Shown here: in pieces, positions 39,539 to 48,035 of the stretch
How the letters are laid out: each line of letters starts with the position of its first letter
Position numbering within the stretch: the stretch's first letter is position 1
Source of the DNA: Azospirillum brasilense
GTDB taxonomy: Bacteria; Pseudomonadota; Alphaproteobacteria; Azospirillales; Azospirillaceae
Direction of reading: 5' to 3'
NCBI RefSeq assembly: GCF_005222205.1
Contig: NZ_CP032347.1
Coordinates: 248,001-312,000 of the forward strand
DNA: 64,000 nt
Notes under the pieces: generated by a model
Seen by the model: the letters and a program-made list of their open reading frames with translations, nothing else
The model's database searches: none
Told to the model about the DNA's origin: nothing
Made by a program: the position numbers and the translations under genes

Positions 39539-39543
39539 CCATC

Positions 39544-40194
39544 ATGTCCGATGAATCCCTGAAGGCCCGCTTCGACGCCGCCTTTTCCGCCCTGCCGCTG
39601 GTTGCCATCCTGCGCGGCCTGACCCCCGCGGAGGCGGAGGGCGTTGCGCAGACGCTCTACGACAGCGGCTTCCGCATGATCGAGGTGCCGCTGAACTCGC
39701 CCGATCCGTTCGACAGCATCGCCGCCGTCCGCCGGCTTCTGCCGCGCGACGCCCTGGTCGGCGCCGGCACGGTCCTGGCGGTGGAACAGGTGGCCCGCCT
39801 GAAGGACATCGGGGCCGATCTGGTCGTCATGCCGCACGCCGACACCGCGGTGATCCGCGCCGCCAAGGCCGCGGGCTTGGTCAGCCTGCCCGGAATCGCC
39901 ACGCCGACGGAAGCTTTCGCAGCGCTGTCAGCCGGCGCCGACGCCCTGAAGATCTTTCCGGCGGAGCTGGTCGGCCCGCGCGTCATCAAGGCGATGCGCG
40001 CCATCCTGCCCGCCGGCACCCGCCTGCTGCCCGTGGGCGGCATCGCCCCGGACACCATGGCGCCCTTCCTGGACGCCGGCGTGGCCGGCTTCGGGCTGGG
40101 GTCCGCGCTGTATGCGCCGGGCCTGTCCGCCGCCGAGGTCGGCAAGCGGGCGGACGCCTTCGTCGCCGCGTGGCGGCGCCTCAACCCGCGCTGA
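39544..40194 (+). CDS. dgoA: 2-dehydro-3-deoxy-6-phosphogalactonate aldolase DgoA
   Basis: 216 residues, KDPG/KDPGal aldolase TIM barrel. LPLVAILRGLTPAEA, the catalytic glutamate region MIEVPLNSPDP, VGAGTVL and the Schiff-base lysine K136 in LKIFPAE are present. LNSPDPFDSI is typical of DgoA and not KDPG aldolase. It splits KDPGal to pyruvate and glyceraldehyde 3-phosphate. ATG 39544 is chosen because of a GGGGGAG ribosome site; GTG 39535 also fits. Confidence 0.93.
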   Translation: MSDESLKARFDAAFSALPLVAILRGLTPAEAEGVAQTLYDSGFRMIEVPLNSPDPFDSIAAVRRLLPRDALVGAGTVLAVEQVARLKDIGADLVVMPHADTAVIRAAKAAGLVSLPGIATPTEAFAALSAGADALKIFPAELVGPRVIKAMRAILPAGTRLLPVGGIAPDTMAPFLDAGVAGFGLGSALYAPGLSAAEVGKRADAFVAAWRRLNPR

Positions 40195-40299
40195 CCGGAC
40201 CCACGGCACCAGCGCACCAAGCCGCGGCCGGTCGCAGAACGCGCCGCGGACCTTTTCCTCCCCCTCCTCATCACAAGCAAAGTTCCAGGGAGAACGCTC

Positions 40300-41265
40300 A
40301 TGAAGGGCTATCGTTTCCTCACCGGCGCCGTCGTCGGCGCGCTGACCTCCGCCACGATGATGGTCGCCGTGCAGGCCGCCGAGTACCCGACCAAGGCGAT
40401 CGAGCTGATCGTTCCGTACGCGGCCGGCGGCGGCACCGATCTGGTGGCCCGCGCCTACGCGGACGCCGTGAACCGCCACCTGCCGCAGTCGGTCGGCGTG
40501 GTGAACAAGACCGGCGGCGGCGGTGCCGTCGGCCTGTCGGAGATCATGGCCGCCCGTCCGGACGGCTACCGCATCGGCATGGGCACCGTGGAGATCACCA
40601 CCCTGCCGAACCTCGGCGTCGCCCGCTTCACGGCCGATGATTTCACCCCGATCGCCCGCCTGAACGCGGAGCCGAGCGCCATCACGGTCAACGCCAACGC
40701 ACCGTGGAAGACCATCGAGGAGTTCCTGGCCTACGCCAAGGAGAACCCGGGCAAGGTCCGCATCGGCAACTCCGGCACCGGCGCCATCTGGCACCTCGCC
40801 GCCGAGGCCCTGGCGACCAAGTCGGGCCTGAAGTTCAGCCACATCCCGTACGATGGCGCCAACCCGGCGGTCACCGCGCTTCTCGGCAACCACATCGAGG
40901 CCGTCAGCGTCAGCCCGGCCGAGGTTTCCAGCCACATCGCCGCCGGCACGCTGCGCATCCTGGCCGTGATGGACGATCAGCGTTCCAAGGCGTTCCCGGA
41001 TGCCCCGACGCTGAAGGAGAAGGGCATCGACGTGACGGTCGCCACTTGGCGCGGCATCGTCGTTCCGAAGAAGACTCCGGCGAACGTCGTCGAGACGCTG
41101 CGCGCCGCCTCCAAGAAGGCGGTCGAGGAGCAGGGCTTCCGCGACCAGCTGACCAAGATGAACCTCAGCTACGCCTATCTCGATGGCCCGGAGTACAAGG
41201 TGGCCATGGAGAGGGACGCCGAGATGTTCAAGACGCTGATGAAGCAGATCGGCCTCGCCAAGTAA
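40300..41265 (+). CDS. tctC: Tripartite tricarboxylate transporter (TTT) substrate-binding protein TctC
   Basis: 321 residues. Signal peptide (MKGYRFLTGAVVGALTSATMMVAVQAAE), then YPTKAIELIVPYAAGGGTDLVAR, the hallmark TctC opening, and VGLSEIMAARPDGYRIG. It captures a carboxylate in the periplasm for TctAB. The neighbouring enzymes suggest a sugar acid such as galactonate instead of citrate (inference). GGGAGAA ribosome site upstream. Confidence 0.93.
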   Translation: MKGYRFLTGAVVGALTSATMMVAVQAAEYPTKAIELIVPYAAGGGTDLVARAYADAVNRHLPQSVGVVNKTGGGGAVGLSEIMAARPDGYRIGMGTVEITTLPNLGVARFTADDFTPIARLNAEPSAITVNANAPWKTIEEFLAYAKENPGKVRIGNSGTGAIWHLAAEALATKSGLKFSHIPYDGANPAVTALLGNHIEAVSVSPAEVSSHIAAGTLRILAVMDDQRSKAFPDAPTLKEKGIDVTVATWRGIVVPKKTPANVVETLRAASKKAVEEQGFRDQLTKMNLSYAYLDGPEYKVAMERDAEMFKTLMKQIGLAK

Positions 41266-41298
41266 GCCGAAACACGTAAGCCGCATCCCCGGCGTGTC

Positions 41299-41322
41299 CC
41301 CGGCGGCCTTCGGGCCGCCGGG
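41299..41322 (+). other. TTCG-loop hairpin between tctC and tctB
   Basis: A perfect 10-bp GC stem (CCCGGCGGCC and complement) capped by TTCG, 33 bases past tctC and 20 bases before tctB. There is no T-tract. UUCG-capped stems are very stable in RNA. It probably protects the tctC message end and lets the binding protein exceed the permease, as proposed for livK here. Confidence 0.7.
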
Positions 41323-41342
41323 CGTCCGAAGGAGATTCAATC

Positions 41343-41855
41343 ATGAGCAACGCTCCCGCTCCGGGCGGCAAGGCTGGCCTGCGCCCGCAGGACCGCCTCG
41401 CCACGCTGGTCATTGCCGTCCTCGTCATGGCGGTCGCTGTGGCCGCCATCATCGTCGCGGGGGACTTCCCGCCGACCATGCTGGAAACCGATGTCGGCCC
41501 CGCCCGTTTCCCGATCATCTTCGCCGGGGCCCTTCTGGTGCTCTGCGCGATCCTGGTCTTCAACACGCTACGGGCGCCCGCCGCTCCCCCGGATGACCTG
41601 CCGCAGGCTGGGCCGAAGGCTAGCTACGGCACGGTCGCCATCGGCATCGTCGCGACCGCCGCCTGCCTCTACGCCATGGAGTTCGTTGGTTACGCCATTG
41701 CGACTCCCATCTACCTGTTCGGCCTGATGTGGCTGATGGGACGGCGCAACCTGATCGCGAACGCCGCCATCGCCGCCGTGCTGACCGCGCTCATCTACGC
41801 CGCCTTCGCCGTGGCGCTCAGCGTGCCGCTTCCGGTCGGGAGCCTTTTCGAATGA
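41343..41855 (+). CDS. tctB: TTT small permease subunit TctB
   Basis: 170 residues, four membrane helices (LATLVIAVLVMAVAVAAIIVA, ARFPIIFAGALLVLCAILVF and two in the C-terminal half). Weakly conserved sequence, but size, topology and place between tctC and tctA fit TctB. An AAGGAGA ribosome site precedes it. Confidence 0.9.
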   Translation: MSNAPAPGGKAGLRPQDRLATLVIAVLVMAVAVAAIIVAGDFPPTMLETDVGPARFPIIFAGALLVLCAILVFNTLRAPAAPPDDLPQAGPKASYGTVAIGIVATAACLYAMEFVGYAIATPIYLFGLMWLMGRRNLIANAAIAAVLTALIYAAFAVALSVPLPVGSLFE

Positions 41856-41903
41856 CCCGAACCGATCTGACCGGCCGCAACGCTCCGCTGACGGAGGGGT
41901 GAG

Positions 41904-43448
41904 ATGTACGAACTCAACATGCTTCTTCACGGCGCGCAGGCGCTGTTCAACCAGCCCATGGCGCTGCTGCTCGCCCTGTTCGGCGTGACGCTGGGCATCA
42001 TCATCGGCGCGTTGCCCGGCCTGACGGCGACGATGGGCGTGGCCATCCTGCTGCCCTTCACCTTCGGCATGGACCCGCTGTCGGGCCTGCTGATGATCTC
42101 CGGCGTCTTCTTCGGCGGTATTTACGGCGGTTCGGTCACAGCCATCCTGCTGAAGATTCCCGGCACCCCCGCCGCCGCGGCGACCGCCATCGACGGGTTC
42201 GAGCTGACCAAGAAGGGGCAGGCCGGCATCGCGCTGGGCACCGCCACCTTCTCGTCCTTCCTGGGCGGCACGGCCAGCGTCTTCGTGCTGATCTTCCTGG
42301 CCCCGGTGCTGGCCCGCTTCGCTCTGGAATTCAGCGCGTCGGAGTCCTTCGCGCTGGCCGTCTTCGGCTTGTCGATCATCGCCAGCATTTCCGGCGTGTC
42401 GGTCATCAAGGGCCTGATCGCTGGCTTCCTCGGTCTGCTGCTGGCGACCGTCGGGCTCGACCCGATGGGCGGATTCCCGCGCTACACCGGCGGCTACACC
42501 GAGTTGTTCAACGTGCCCTTCATCCCGGTGATGATCGGCCTGTTCGCCGCCGCCGAAGCCTTCAAGTCGCTGGAGGACCCGCAGGTCCGCGCCGGCATGG
42601 CCGCGGCGCTGGACCGCATCATCCCGCCCTGGCACATGTTCCGCCGCCAGTTGGGCAACATCGCGCGCTCCTCGGGATTGGGCATCGTCATCGGCATGAT
42701 CCCCGGCGCCGGCGCCGACATCGCCGCCTTCGTCGCCTACAACGAGGCCAAGCGCTTCAGCAAGACGCCGGAAAATTACGGCAAGGGCGAGCTGGGCGCC
42801 GTCGCTGCCTGCGAATCCGGCGCCAACGGCTGCACGGGCGGCGCGCTGCTGACCATGCTGACGCTGGGCATCCCCGGCGACGCGGTGACCGCGGTGATGC
42901 TGGGCGCCCTGACGCTCCAGGGGCTGCAGCCCGGCCCGCTGCTGTTCAAGGACCACGCCGATCTGGTCTTCACGCTGTTCGCCGGCATGCTGGTCTGCTA
43001 CGTCTTCATGCTGGTGGTCGGCCTCGGCTCACTGCGCTTCATGGGGCGCATCCTGCAGATGCCGAAGTCGGTGCTGACCCCGGCCATCCTGGCGCTGTGC
43101 ATCGTCGGCACCTACGCCATCAACAACAGCATGTTCGACATCTGGATCATGCTGGCCGCCGGCGTCGTCGGCTACTTCATGCAGAAGTGGGATTTCCCAG
43201 CCTCGCCCGTCGTGCTCGCCCTGATCATGGGGCCGATGGCGGAGGCGAACTTCCGCCGCGCGCTGTCGCTGTCCAACGGCAGCTATGACTTCCTCTACAC
43301 TCGCCCGATCACCGCAACCCTGCTGGTCATCGCGATCCTGACGCTGATGCTCCCGCTGCTGCGCCGGCTGTGGGCGGAGCGCTCGGCCGGCGGCCCGTCG
43401 ACGATCAACCCGGCCGCTGGAAGCAGCCGCATGGGGACCCCGGAATGA
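41904..43448 (+). CDS. tctA: TTT large permease subunit TctA
   Basis: 514 residues, about 12 membrane helices. Contains IIGALPGLTATMGVAILLPFTFGM, GGIYGGSVTAILLKIPGTPAAAAT, GMIPGAGADIAAFVAYNEAKR and CESGANGCTGGALLTMLTLGIPGDAVTAVMLGAL, the defining TctA motifs. It is the transport channel of the TTT system. Overlaps the lactonase gene by 4 bp. Confidence 0.95.
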   Translation: MYELNMLLHGAQALFNQPMALLLALFGVTLGIIIGALPGLTATMGVAILLPFTFGMDPLSGLLMISGVFFGGIYGGSVTAILLKIPGTPAAAATAIDGFELTKKGQAGIALGTATFSSFLGGTASVFVLIFLAPVLARFALEFSASESFALAVFGLSIIASISGVSVIKGLIAGFLGLLLATVGLDPMGGFPRYTGGYTELFNVPFIPVMIGLFAAAEAFKSLEDPQVRAGMAAALDRIIPPWHMFRRQLGNIARSSGLGIVIGMIPGAGADIAAFVAYNEAKRFSKTPENYGKGELGAVAACESGANGCTGGALLTMLTLGIPGDAVTAVMLGALTLQGLQPGPLLFKDHADLVFTLFAGMLVCYVFMLVVGLGSLRFMGRILQMPKSVLTPAILALCIVGTYAINNSMFDIWIMLAAGVVGYFMQKWDFPASPVVLALIMGPMAEANFRRALSLSNGSYDFLYTRPITATLLVIAILTLMLPLLRRLWAERSAGGPSTINPAAGSSRMGTPE

Positions 43449-44371
43449 CCGCCCATGGAGTTGCCGTGACGAGCGTTGGCCTGGAAGCCGTCTTCGATCC
43501 CGACCTGCGCAACGGCACCGGCGAGAACCCGGTCTGGGACGCCAAGCGGGGCTCGTGGACCTGGATCGACATCCCGGCGCGGACCATCCACCGGCTCGAC
43601 CCCTCCAGCGGCGCCCACCGCCGCTGGACCCTGCCGGAGATGATCGGCAGCCTCGTCCTGCGTCCGGACGGCGGCGTGGTCTGCGCCTGCGAGACCGGAG
43701 TCTTCGACGTCGATCTGCCGGGCGAGGGCGGGGAGGCGGTGGTCACCGCCCTCGCCACCCACCGCTTCCCCAAGGAGGGCATGCGCTTCAACGACGGGCG
43801 CTGCGACCGGCAGGGGCGGTTCTGGCTGTCCAGCATGGTCATGGACATCAGCAAGGGCGACGCCTCCGGCCTGTGGCACCGCTTCACGCGGGCCGACGGG
43901 CTGACGGAAACCGGAACCGGCGGCTACATCATCCCCAACGGCTCCGCCTTCAGCCCGGACGGGCGGACCCTCTACGCGTCCGACAGCCACCGCGACGTGC
44001 GGATGGTCTGGGCCTGGGACTATGACACGGACACCGGCACCGCGGCCAACCGCCGCCCCTTCGTCGACATGCGGGCGATGGTCGGGCGCCCCGACGGCGC
44101 CGCGGTGGACGTCGACGGCTGCTATTGGATCTGCTGCCTGGACGAGGGCTGCATCAAGCGCTTCACCCCGGGCGGCGTGTTGGACCGGCGGATCGATGTG
44201 CCGATGCGCAAGCCGACCATGTGCGCCTTCGGCGGGCCGGACCTGAGGACGATGTTCGTCACCTCGCTCAGCCGCGGGCCGGCGGACCTCGCCGAGGACC
44301 CGCACGGCGGGCGCGTCCTGATGTTCGATCCCGGCGCCCAGGGCCTGCCGGAACCCCGCTTGGCCGATTGA
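43445..44371 (+). CDS. SMP-30/gluconolactonase-family sugar lactonase
   Basis: 308 residues, six-bladed propeller. ENPVWDAKRGSWTWIDIPARTIHRLDP (metal-ligand glutamate), GMRFNDGRCDRQGRFWLSSM and NGSAFSPDGRTLYASDSHRD are standard SMP-30 motifs. It should hydrolyse the lactone made by the SDR to the sugar acid. ATGA overlap with tctA indicates coupling. Confidence 0.93.
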   Translation: MTAHGVAVTSVGLEAVFDPDLRNGTGENPVWDAKRGSWTWIDIPARTIHRLDPSSGAHRRWTLPEMIGSLVLRPDGGVVCACETGVFDVDLPGEGGEAVVTALATHRFPKEGMRFNDGRCDRQGRFWLSSMVMDISKGDASGLWHRFTRADGLTETGTGGYIIPNGSAFSPDGRTLYASDSHRDVRMVWAWDYDTDTGTAANRRPFVDMRAMVGRPDGAAVDVDGCYWICCLDEGCIKRFTPGGVLDRRIDVPMRKPTMCAFGGPDLRTMFVTSLSRGPADLAEDPHGGRVLMFDPGAQGLPEPRLAD

Positions 44372-44409
44372 GCCGGGCCAAAACGACACCAAGACACGAG
44401 AGGCTAGGA

Positions 44410-45186
44410 ATGTTTGACGATCTGAAGGGCAAGCGCGTTCTGATCACCGGCTCCACGCAGGGCATCGGCCTCGCGGCGGTGGAGGCGTTCGCCCGCGCCG
44501 GCGCCAAGGTCGCCATGAACGGCCGCCGCGTTCCGGCGGACCTGGAGGCCACGCTGGCCCGTCTGAACGGGCTGGGCGGCGAGGTCGTCTTCCTCCAGGC
44601 CGACGTGTCGGACAGCGCGGCGTGCGGCACGCTGGTCGAAGCCTTCGTGGAGCGCTTCGGCGGCATCGACGTGCTCATCAACAACGCGGGCGGTCTGGTC
44701 GCGCGCAAGCCGCTGCCCGAGATCGACGACGCCTTCTTCGACGCGGTGACCGACCTGAACTCCCGCTCCGCGCTGATGGTGACCAAGCACGCGCTGCCGC
44801 ACCTGAAAGCCGCTGCGGCGAAGAGCGGCACCACCTCCTCGGTGATCTCGGTCGGCTCGGTCGCCGGCTACACCGGCGGCGGTCCGGGTGCGGGCCTGTA
44901 CGGCGCGGCCAAGGCGTGGCTGCACAACATCCAGAAGAACTGGGTGGCCTTCCACACAAAGGACGGCATCCGCTTCAACATGGTGTCGCCGGGCACTTTC
45001 GACACGGCCTTCCATGCCGACAAGGATGAGGACACCAAGGCCCGCATCGGCTCCGGTTTCCCGATGGGCCGCTTCGGCCGTCCGGAAGAGTGCGCCCCGA
45101 CCTTCCTGTTCTTCGCGTCGCACGCCTGCAGCGGCTACATCACCGGGCAGGTTCTCGACGTCAATGGCGGCCAGTATATGCCGTAA
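44410..45186 (+). CDS. SDR family oxidoreductase, probable sugar (galactose-type) 1-dehydrogenase
   Basis: 258 residues. TGSTQGIG cofactor motif, NNAG at about 92, serine in VISVGSVAG, and YGAAK (Tyr-x3-Lys). Context with lactonase, DgoK and DgoA makes oxidation of an aldose to its lactone the likely step. The exact sugar (galactose, fucose, arabinose) cannot be read from sequence. The last gene of the plus-strand cluster; an AGGCTAGGA ribosome site precedes it. Confidence 0.88.
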   Translation: MFDDLKGKRVLITGSTQGIGLAAVEAFARAGAKVAMNGRRVPADLEATLARLNGLGGEVVFLQADVSDSAACGTLVEAFVERFGGIDVLINNAGGLVARKPLPEIDDAFFDAVTDLNSRSALMVTKHALPHLKAAAAKSGTTSSVISVGSVAGYTGGGPGAGLYGAAKAWLHNIQKNWVAFHTKDGIRFNMVSPGTFDTAFHADKDEDTKARIGSGFPMGRFGRPEECAPTFLFFASHACSGYITGQVLDVNGGQYMP

Positions 45187-45216
45187 CGATTGGTCGTCCC
45201 GGCCGCGTCCGCTTGG

Positions 45217-45669
45217 TCAGAGCGGGCGCGGCGGGATCGCGGCGGTGAAAGCGGCCGTCTTGAAAGCCGCCGTCTTGGCGGCGATGGCCGGCAGGGTGGG
45301 GAAGGGCGCGCCGTCCTCGCACCGCAGCTGCCGGGCCACCGCGTGCAGGGTGCCGTGATGGCGGCGGCAGAGGATGCCGTCGGCGTCGCGGTCGTAGAGC
45401 CGGACGAACTGGACGGGCGCCGCCCCGTCCTCCGCATGGACCTCCACCTCCACCAGATGGGTGCAGAAGGAGCAGGCGGTCAGCGGGTCCGTCGACTCAA
45501 AGGCCACGCCGGCCTCCAGGCAGCGCCGCGCGAAGGCCTCCAGAAGCACCGACGCGCTGTCCACCGCGTCCAGCCCGCGCAGGGCGCGCACGACATCGCG
45601 CATGTGGCCGACCTCCGGCAGGATCAGCCCGGCGGCGGAATGGCGGTCGTGGATCACCAGCTTCATCAT
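45217..45669 (-). CDS. Uncharacterised cysteine/histidine-containing protein, 150 residues
   Basis: Contains TACSFCTHLVEVEVHAEDG and GILCRRHHGTLHAVARQL, so two CxxC/CxxHH pairs that could bind a metal, and an alanine-rich tail with a repeated KTAAF. No family recognised. Its start overlaps the stop of the upstream zinc-finger-like gene by ATGA, so the two are co-translated. Confidence 0.65.
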   Translation of the reverse strand: MMKLVIHDRHSAAGLILPEVGHMRDVVRALRGLDAVDSASVLLEAFARRCLEAGVAFESTDPLTACSFCTHLVEVEVHAEDGAAPVQFVRLYDRDADGILCRRHHGTLHAVARQLRCEDGAPFPTLPAIAAKTAAFKTAAFTAAIPPRPL

Positions 45670-45923
45670 GATGCGCAGGCCGTCTCGAACAGGGTGGGGC
45701 AGTGGTTGGCCGTGCCGTTCGCGGCGGTATAGCCGGGCCGGCTCGACCAGACCCTCTGGCGGATGCGGATCTGCGTCCGGCAGTCCGCCGAGCAGTAGAG
45801 CGGGGCGGGGCCGCGGCCGGAGGCGCGGGCGAACGGACGCCCGCAGCAGGCGCAATGCAGCGTCGGCGTGGACGTGGACTGGATCATTCGGGGGTATGTC
45901 GGCGTCGGCATGGCTGGATTCAC
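45666..45923 (-). CDS. Small zinc-finger-like protein, 85 residues
   Basis: Reads LHCACCGRPFARASGRGPAPLYCSADCR, with CxxC and CxxxC pairs like a treble-clef or FCS-type zinc finger, then a basic arginine-rich stretch (TQIRIRQRVW). GTG 45923 is used; ATG 45911 or 45887 are alternatives. Coupled with the next gene by a 4-bp overlap. A nucleic-acid-binding role is possible but unproven. Confidence 0.6.
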   Translation of the reverse strand: MNPAMPTPTYPRMIQSTSTPTLHCACCGRPFARASGRGPAPLYCSADCRTQIRIRQRVWSSRPGYTAANGTANHCPTLFETACAS

Positions 45924-46315
45924 GAGGCATTTCCAAAGTTGGACGGACTATACGAGCGGTCTGTGACAGTTTGACGGGTGAGGGCGGGCTACCACTTTTT
46001 CGCGTCCCGACCGCCGTTCGCGGACACGGAAACGCCCGTGGGCGCCGGCCGGTTCCCCCGGTACGGCGTGGCGTCTGTTAAATTCGGCCGATGCGTAAAA
46101 TGCAGTTGATCTTTATCCAGAAAAAGAATCGAAAAGAGAGTGTCGCGGTCGAATGCCGCCGATAAATTGTCTTTGATGATAAAAAATCGCGTTGTAAGGT
46201 CCCCTTTGGCGGGTAAGGGTGTTTCTGCGGGCCGGTGACGCGCTGGTTGTGGCCGGCGCCCCTGAGCGGGGCCGTGCCGGATCGTCCCTTGCCACCGCAG
46301 GAGGAAGGGGCGGAT
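45924..46315. other. 392-bp AT-rich intergenic region before the REC-kinase gene
   Basis: Divergent region between the zinc-finger-like gene and the kinase. The middle (about 46075-46200) is much more AT-rich than its surroundings (AAAAAGAATCGAAAAGAG, GATGATAAAAAATCGCG) and probably contains promoters for both sides. I could not fix a convincing -35/-10 pair and see no supported gene. Confidence 0.4.
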
Positions 46316-47545
46316 ATGGGAGCACCGACGAAGGCGACGATTCTCATCGTGGATGACACCGCCGACAACCTGTCGCTGCTGAGCAGCCACCTGAAATCCA
46401 TTTATACGGTCAAGACCGTGAACAACGGGGATGCCGCGCTGCGCATCGCCTTCTCCGACCATCCGCCGGATCTGATCCTGCTCGACGTCATGATGCCGAG
46501 CATGGACGGGTACGAGGTGTGCCGCCGCCTGAAGGCCGATCCGCGGACCAGCGACGTTCCGGTGATCTTCCTCACCGCCCGCACCTCTGTGGAGGACGAG
46601 AAGTTCGGCCTGGACCTTGGTGCCGTCGATTACATCAGCAAACCGATCAGCCCCCCCATCGTCCTGGCGCGGGTGAAGAACCACCTGTCATTGAAGGCCA
46701 CCGCCGACTCGCTGCGGGCCACCGTGGAGGAGGTGCGCGCTGCGCACAACCGGTTGGAGGAAACCCAGCAGCACCTGATCCAGACCGAGAAGATGGCGGC
46801 CTTGGGCCTGCTGGTGTCGGGAGTCGCGCATGAGATCAACACGCCGATCGGCGTGGCCCTGACCGCGGTGTCCCATCTGTCCGGGCTGGTCGAATCGCTG
46901 GCCTCGCAGTTCCAGGGCGGGGCGATCCGCAAGTCCGACCTTGCCCGCTTCCTGGAGAACGCGCGGGAAGGGGCGCTGCTGGTGACCACCAACATCGTGC
47001 GCACCGCCAACCTGATCCAGAGCTTCAAGCAGGTGGTGGCGGACCGCGCCGGATCGGAGCGGCGGGTGTTCGATCTCAAGGACTATCTGTCCGACGCGCT
47101 GTTCGGGCTGGACCCGCATCTGCGCGAGGCCGGGCACAGCCTGACCGTGTCCTGCCCCGCCGGCCTGACCATCGACAGCCATCCCGGCCCGCTGTCGGAG
47201 GTGCTGTCCATCCTGATCCGCAACGCCGTCGCCCACGCCTTCCGGCCCGGTCAGAGCGGGCGCGTCACCCTGTCGGTCACGCCGCGCGAGGAGGACTGGG
47301 TCGAACTGCGCCTGTCCGACGACGGCAAGGGGATCGAACCGGAGCATCTGCCCAAGCTGTTCGACCCCTTCTTCACCACCCGCCGTGGCATCGAGTTTCC
47401 GGGGTTGGGGCTCTACATCGCCTTCAACCTCGTCCATCAGGTGCTTCAGGGAACCATCGAGGTGGAAAGCCCGTCCGGCGGCGGGGCCAGCTTCGTCGTC
47501 CGCATGCCGCGGCGCGTGTCCGCCCTCGCCGAAGCGCCGGCCTGA
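46316..47545 (+). CDS. Receiver-histidine kinase protein (REC-HisKA-HATPase)
   Basis: 409 residues, no membrane segment. An N-terminal receiver (ILIVDDTADNLSLL; phospho-acceptor D57 in LILLDVMMPSMDG; lysine in YISKPI), a coiled linker, a HisKA-like region with H172 in SGVAHEINTPIGVALT, and a HATPase with NAVAHAF, DDGKGIEPEHL and GLGLYIA. A soluble kinase that itself receives phosphate, usual in relay side branches. Its receiver is closely similar to the stand-alone receiver encoded convergently 40 bp away. Strong GGAGGAAGG ribosome site. Confidence 0.93.
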   Translation: MGAPTKATILIVDDTADNLSLLSSHLKSIYTVKTVNNGDAALRIAFSDHPPDLILLDVMMPSMDGYEVCRRLKADPRTSDVPVIFLTARTSVEDEKFGLDLGAVDYISKPISPPIVLARVKNHLSLKATADSLRATVEEVRAAHNRLEETQQHLIQTEKMAALGLLVSGVAHEINTPIGVALTAVSHLSGLVESLASQFQGGAIRKSDLARFLENAREGALLVTTNIVRTANLIQSFKQVVADRAGSERRVFDLKDYLSDALFGLDPHLREAGHSLTVSCPAGLTIDSHPGPLSEVLSILIRNAVAHAFRPGQSGRVTLSVTPREEDWVELRLSDDGKGIEPEHLPKLFDPFFTTRRGIEFPGLGLYIAFNLVHQVLQGTIEVESPSGGGASFVVRMPRRVSALAEAPA

Positions 47546-47584
47546 AACCGGCTTTCCGCGGCGCCGCCGGCGTGGGGACCGCGG

Positions 47585-47992
47585 TCAGGGCACGGGAACG
47601 CGCTCGGCGACCCGCTGCAGCACCATCGGAGGATCGACCGGCTTGGTGATGTAATCCACCGCCCCCATGGCGAAGCCGCGCTCCCGGTCGGCCTCGTCGG
47701 TCCGGCCCGTCAGGAAGATCACCGGGATGGTCCGGGTTCCCGGCGCGTCCTTCAAGGCGGCGCAGACCTCGTAGCCGTCCATGTCCGGCATCACCACGTC
47801 GAGCAGGATCAGGTCCGGCGCCGGGATCGCGGCGGCGATCTCCAGCGCCTTGCGCCCGTTGTTGGCGACCTTCACCCGGTAGCTGTCCTTCAAAAGGCCG
47901 CTCAGCAGCTTCAGGTTGTCCGGCGTGTCGTCCACGATGAGGATGGTGGGCTTCGACGCGGCAGGAACCGGTGCGGGCGATGCTATGTCCAT
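47585..47992 (-). CDS. Single-domain response regulator
   Basis: 135 residues: a short linker and one receiver (ILIVDDTPDNLKLLSGLLKDSYRVKVANNG, D65 in LILLDVVMPDMDGYEV, VIFLTGRT, YITKPVDPP). No output domain, so it acts as a phosphate shuttle or by binding a partner. It follows the hybrid kinase by 43 bp on the same strand and is the probable receiver of its Hpt phosphate. Confidence 0.92.
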   Translation of the reverse strand: MDIASPAPVPAASKPTILIVDDTPDNLKLLSGLLKDSYRVKVANNGRKALEIAAAIPAPDLILLDVVMPDMDGYEVCAALKDAPGTRTIPVIFLTGRTDEADRERGFAMGAVDYITKPVDPPMVLQRVAERVPVP

Positions 47993-48035
47993 GGAAACGT
48001 TCCGAATTGGGGGAAGCGGCAAGGCCGATGTCCGT

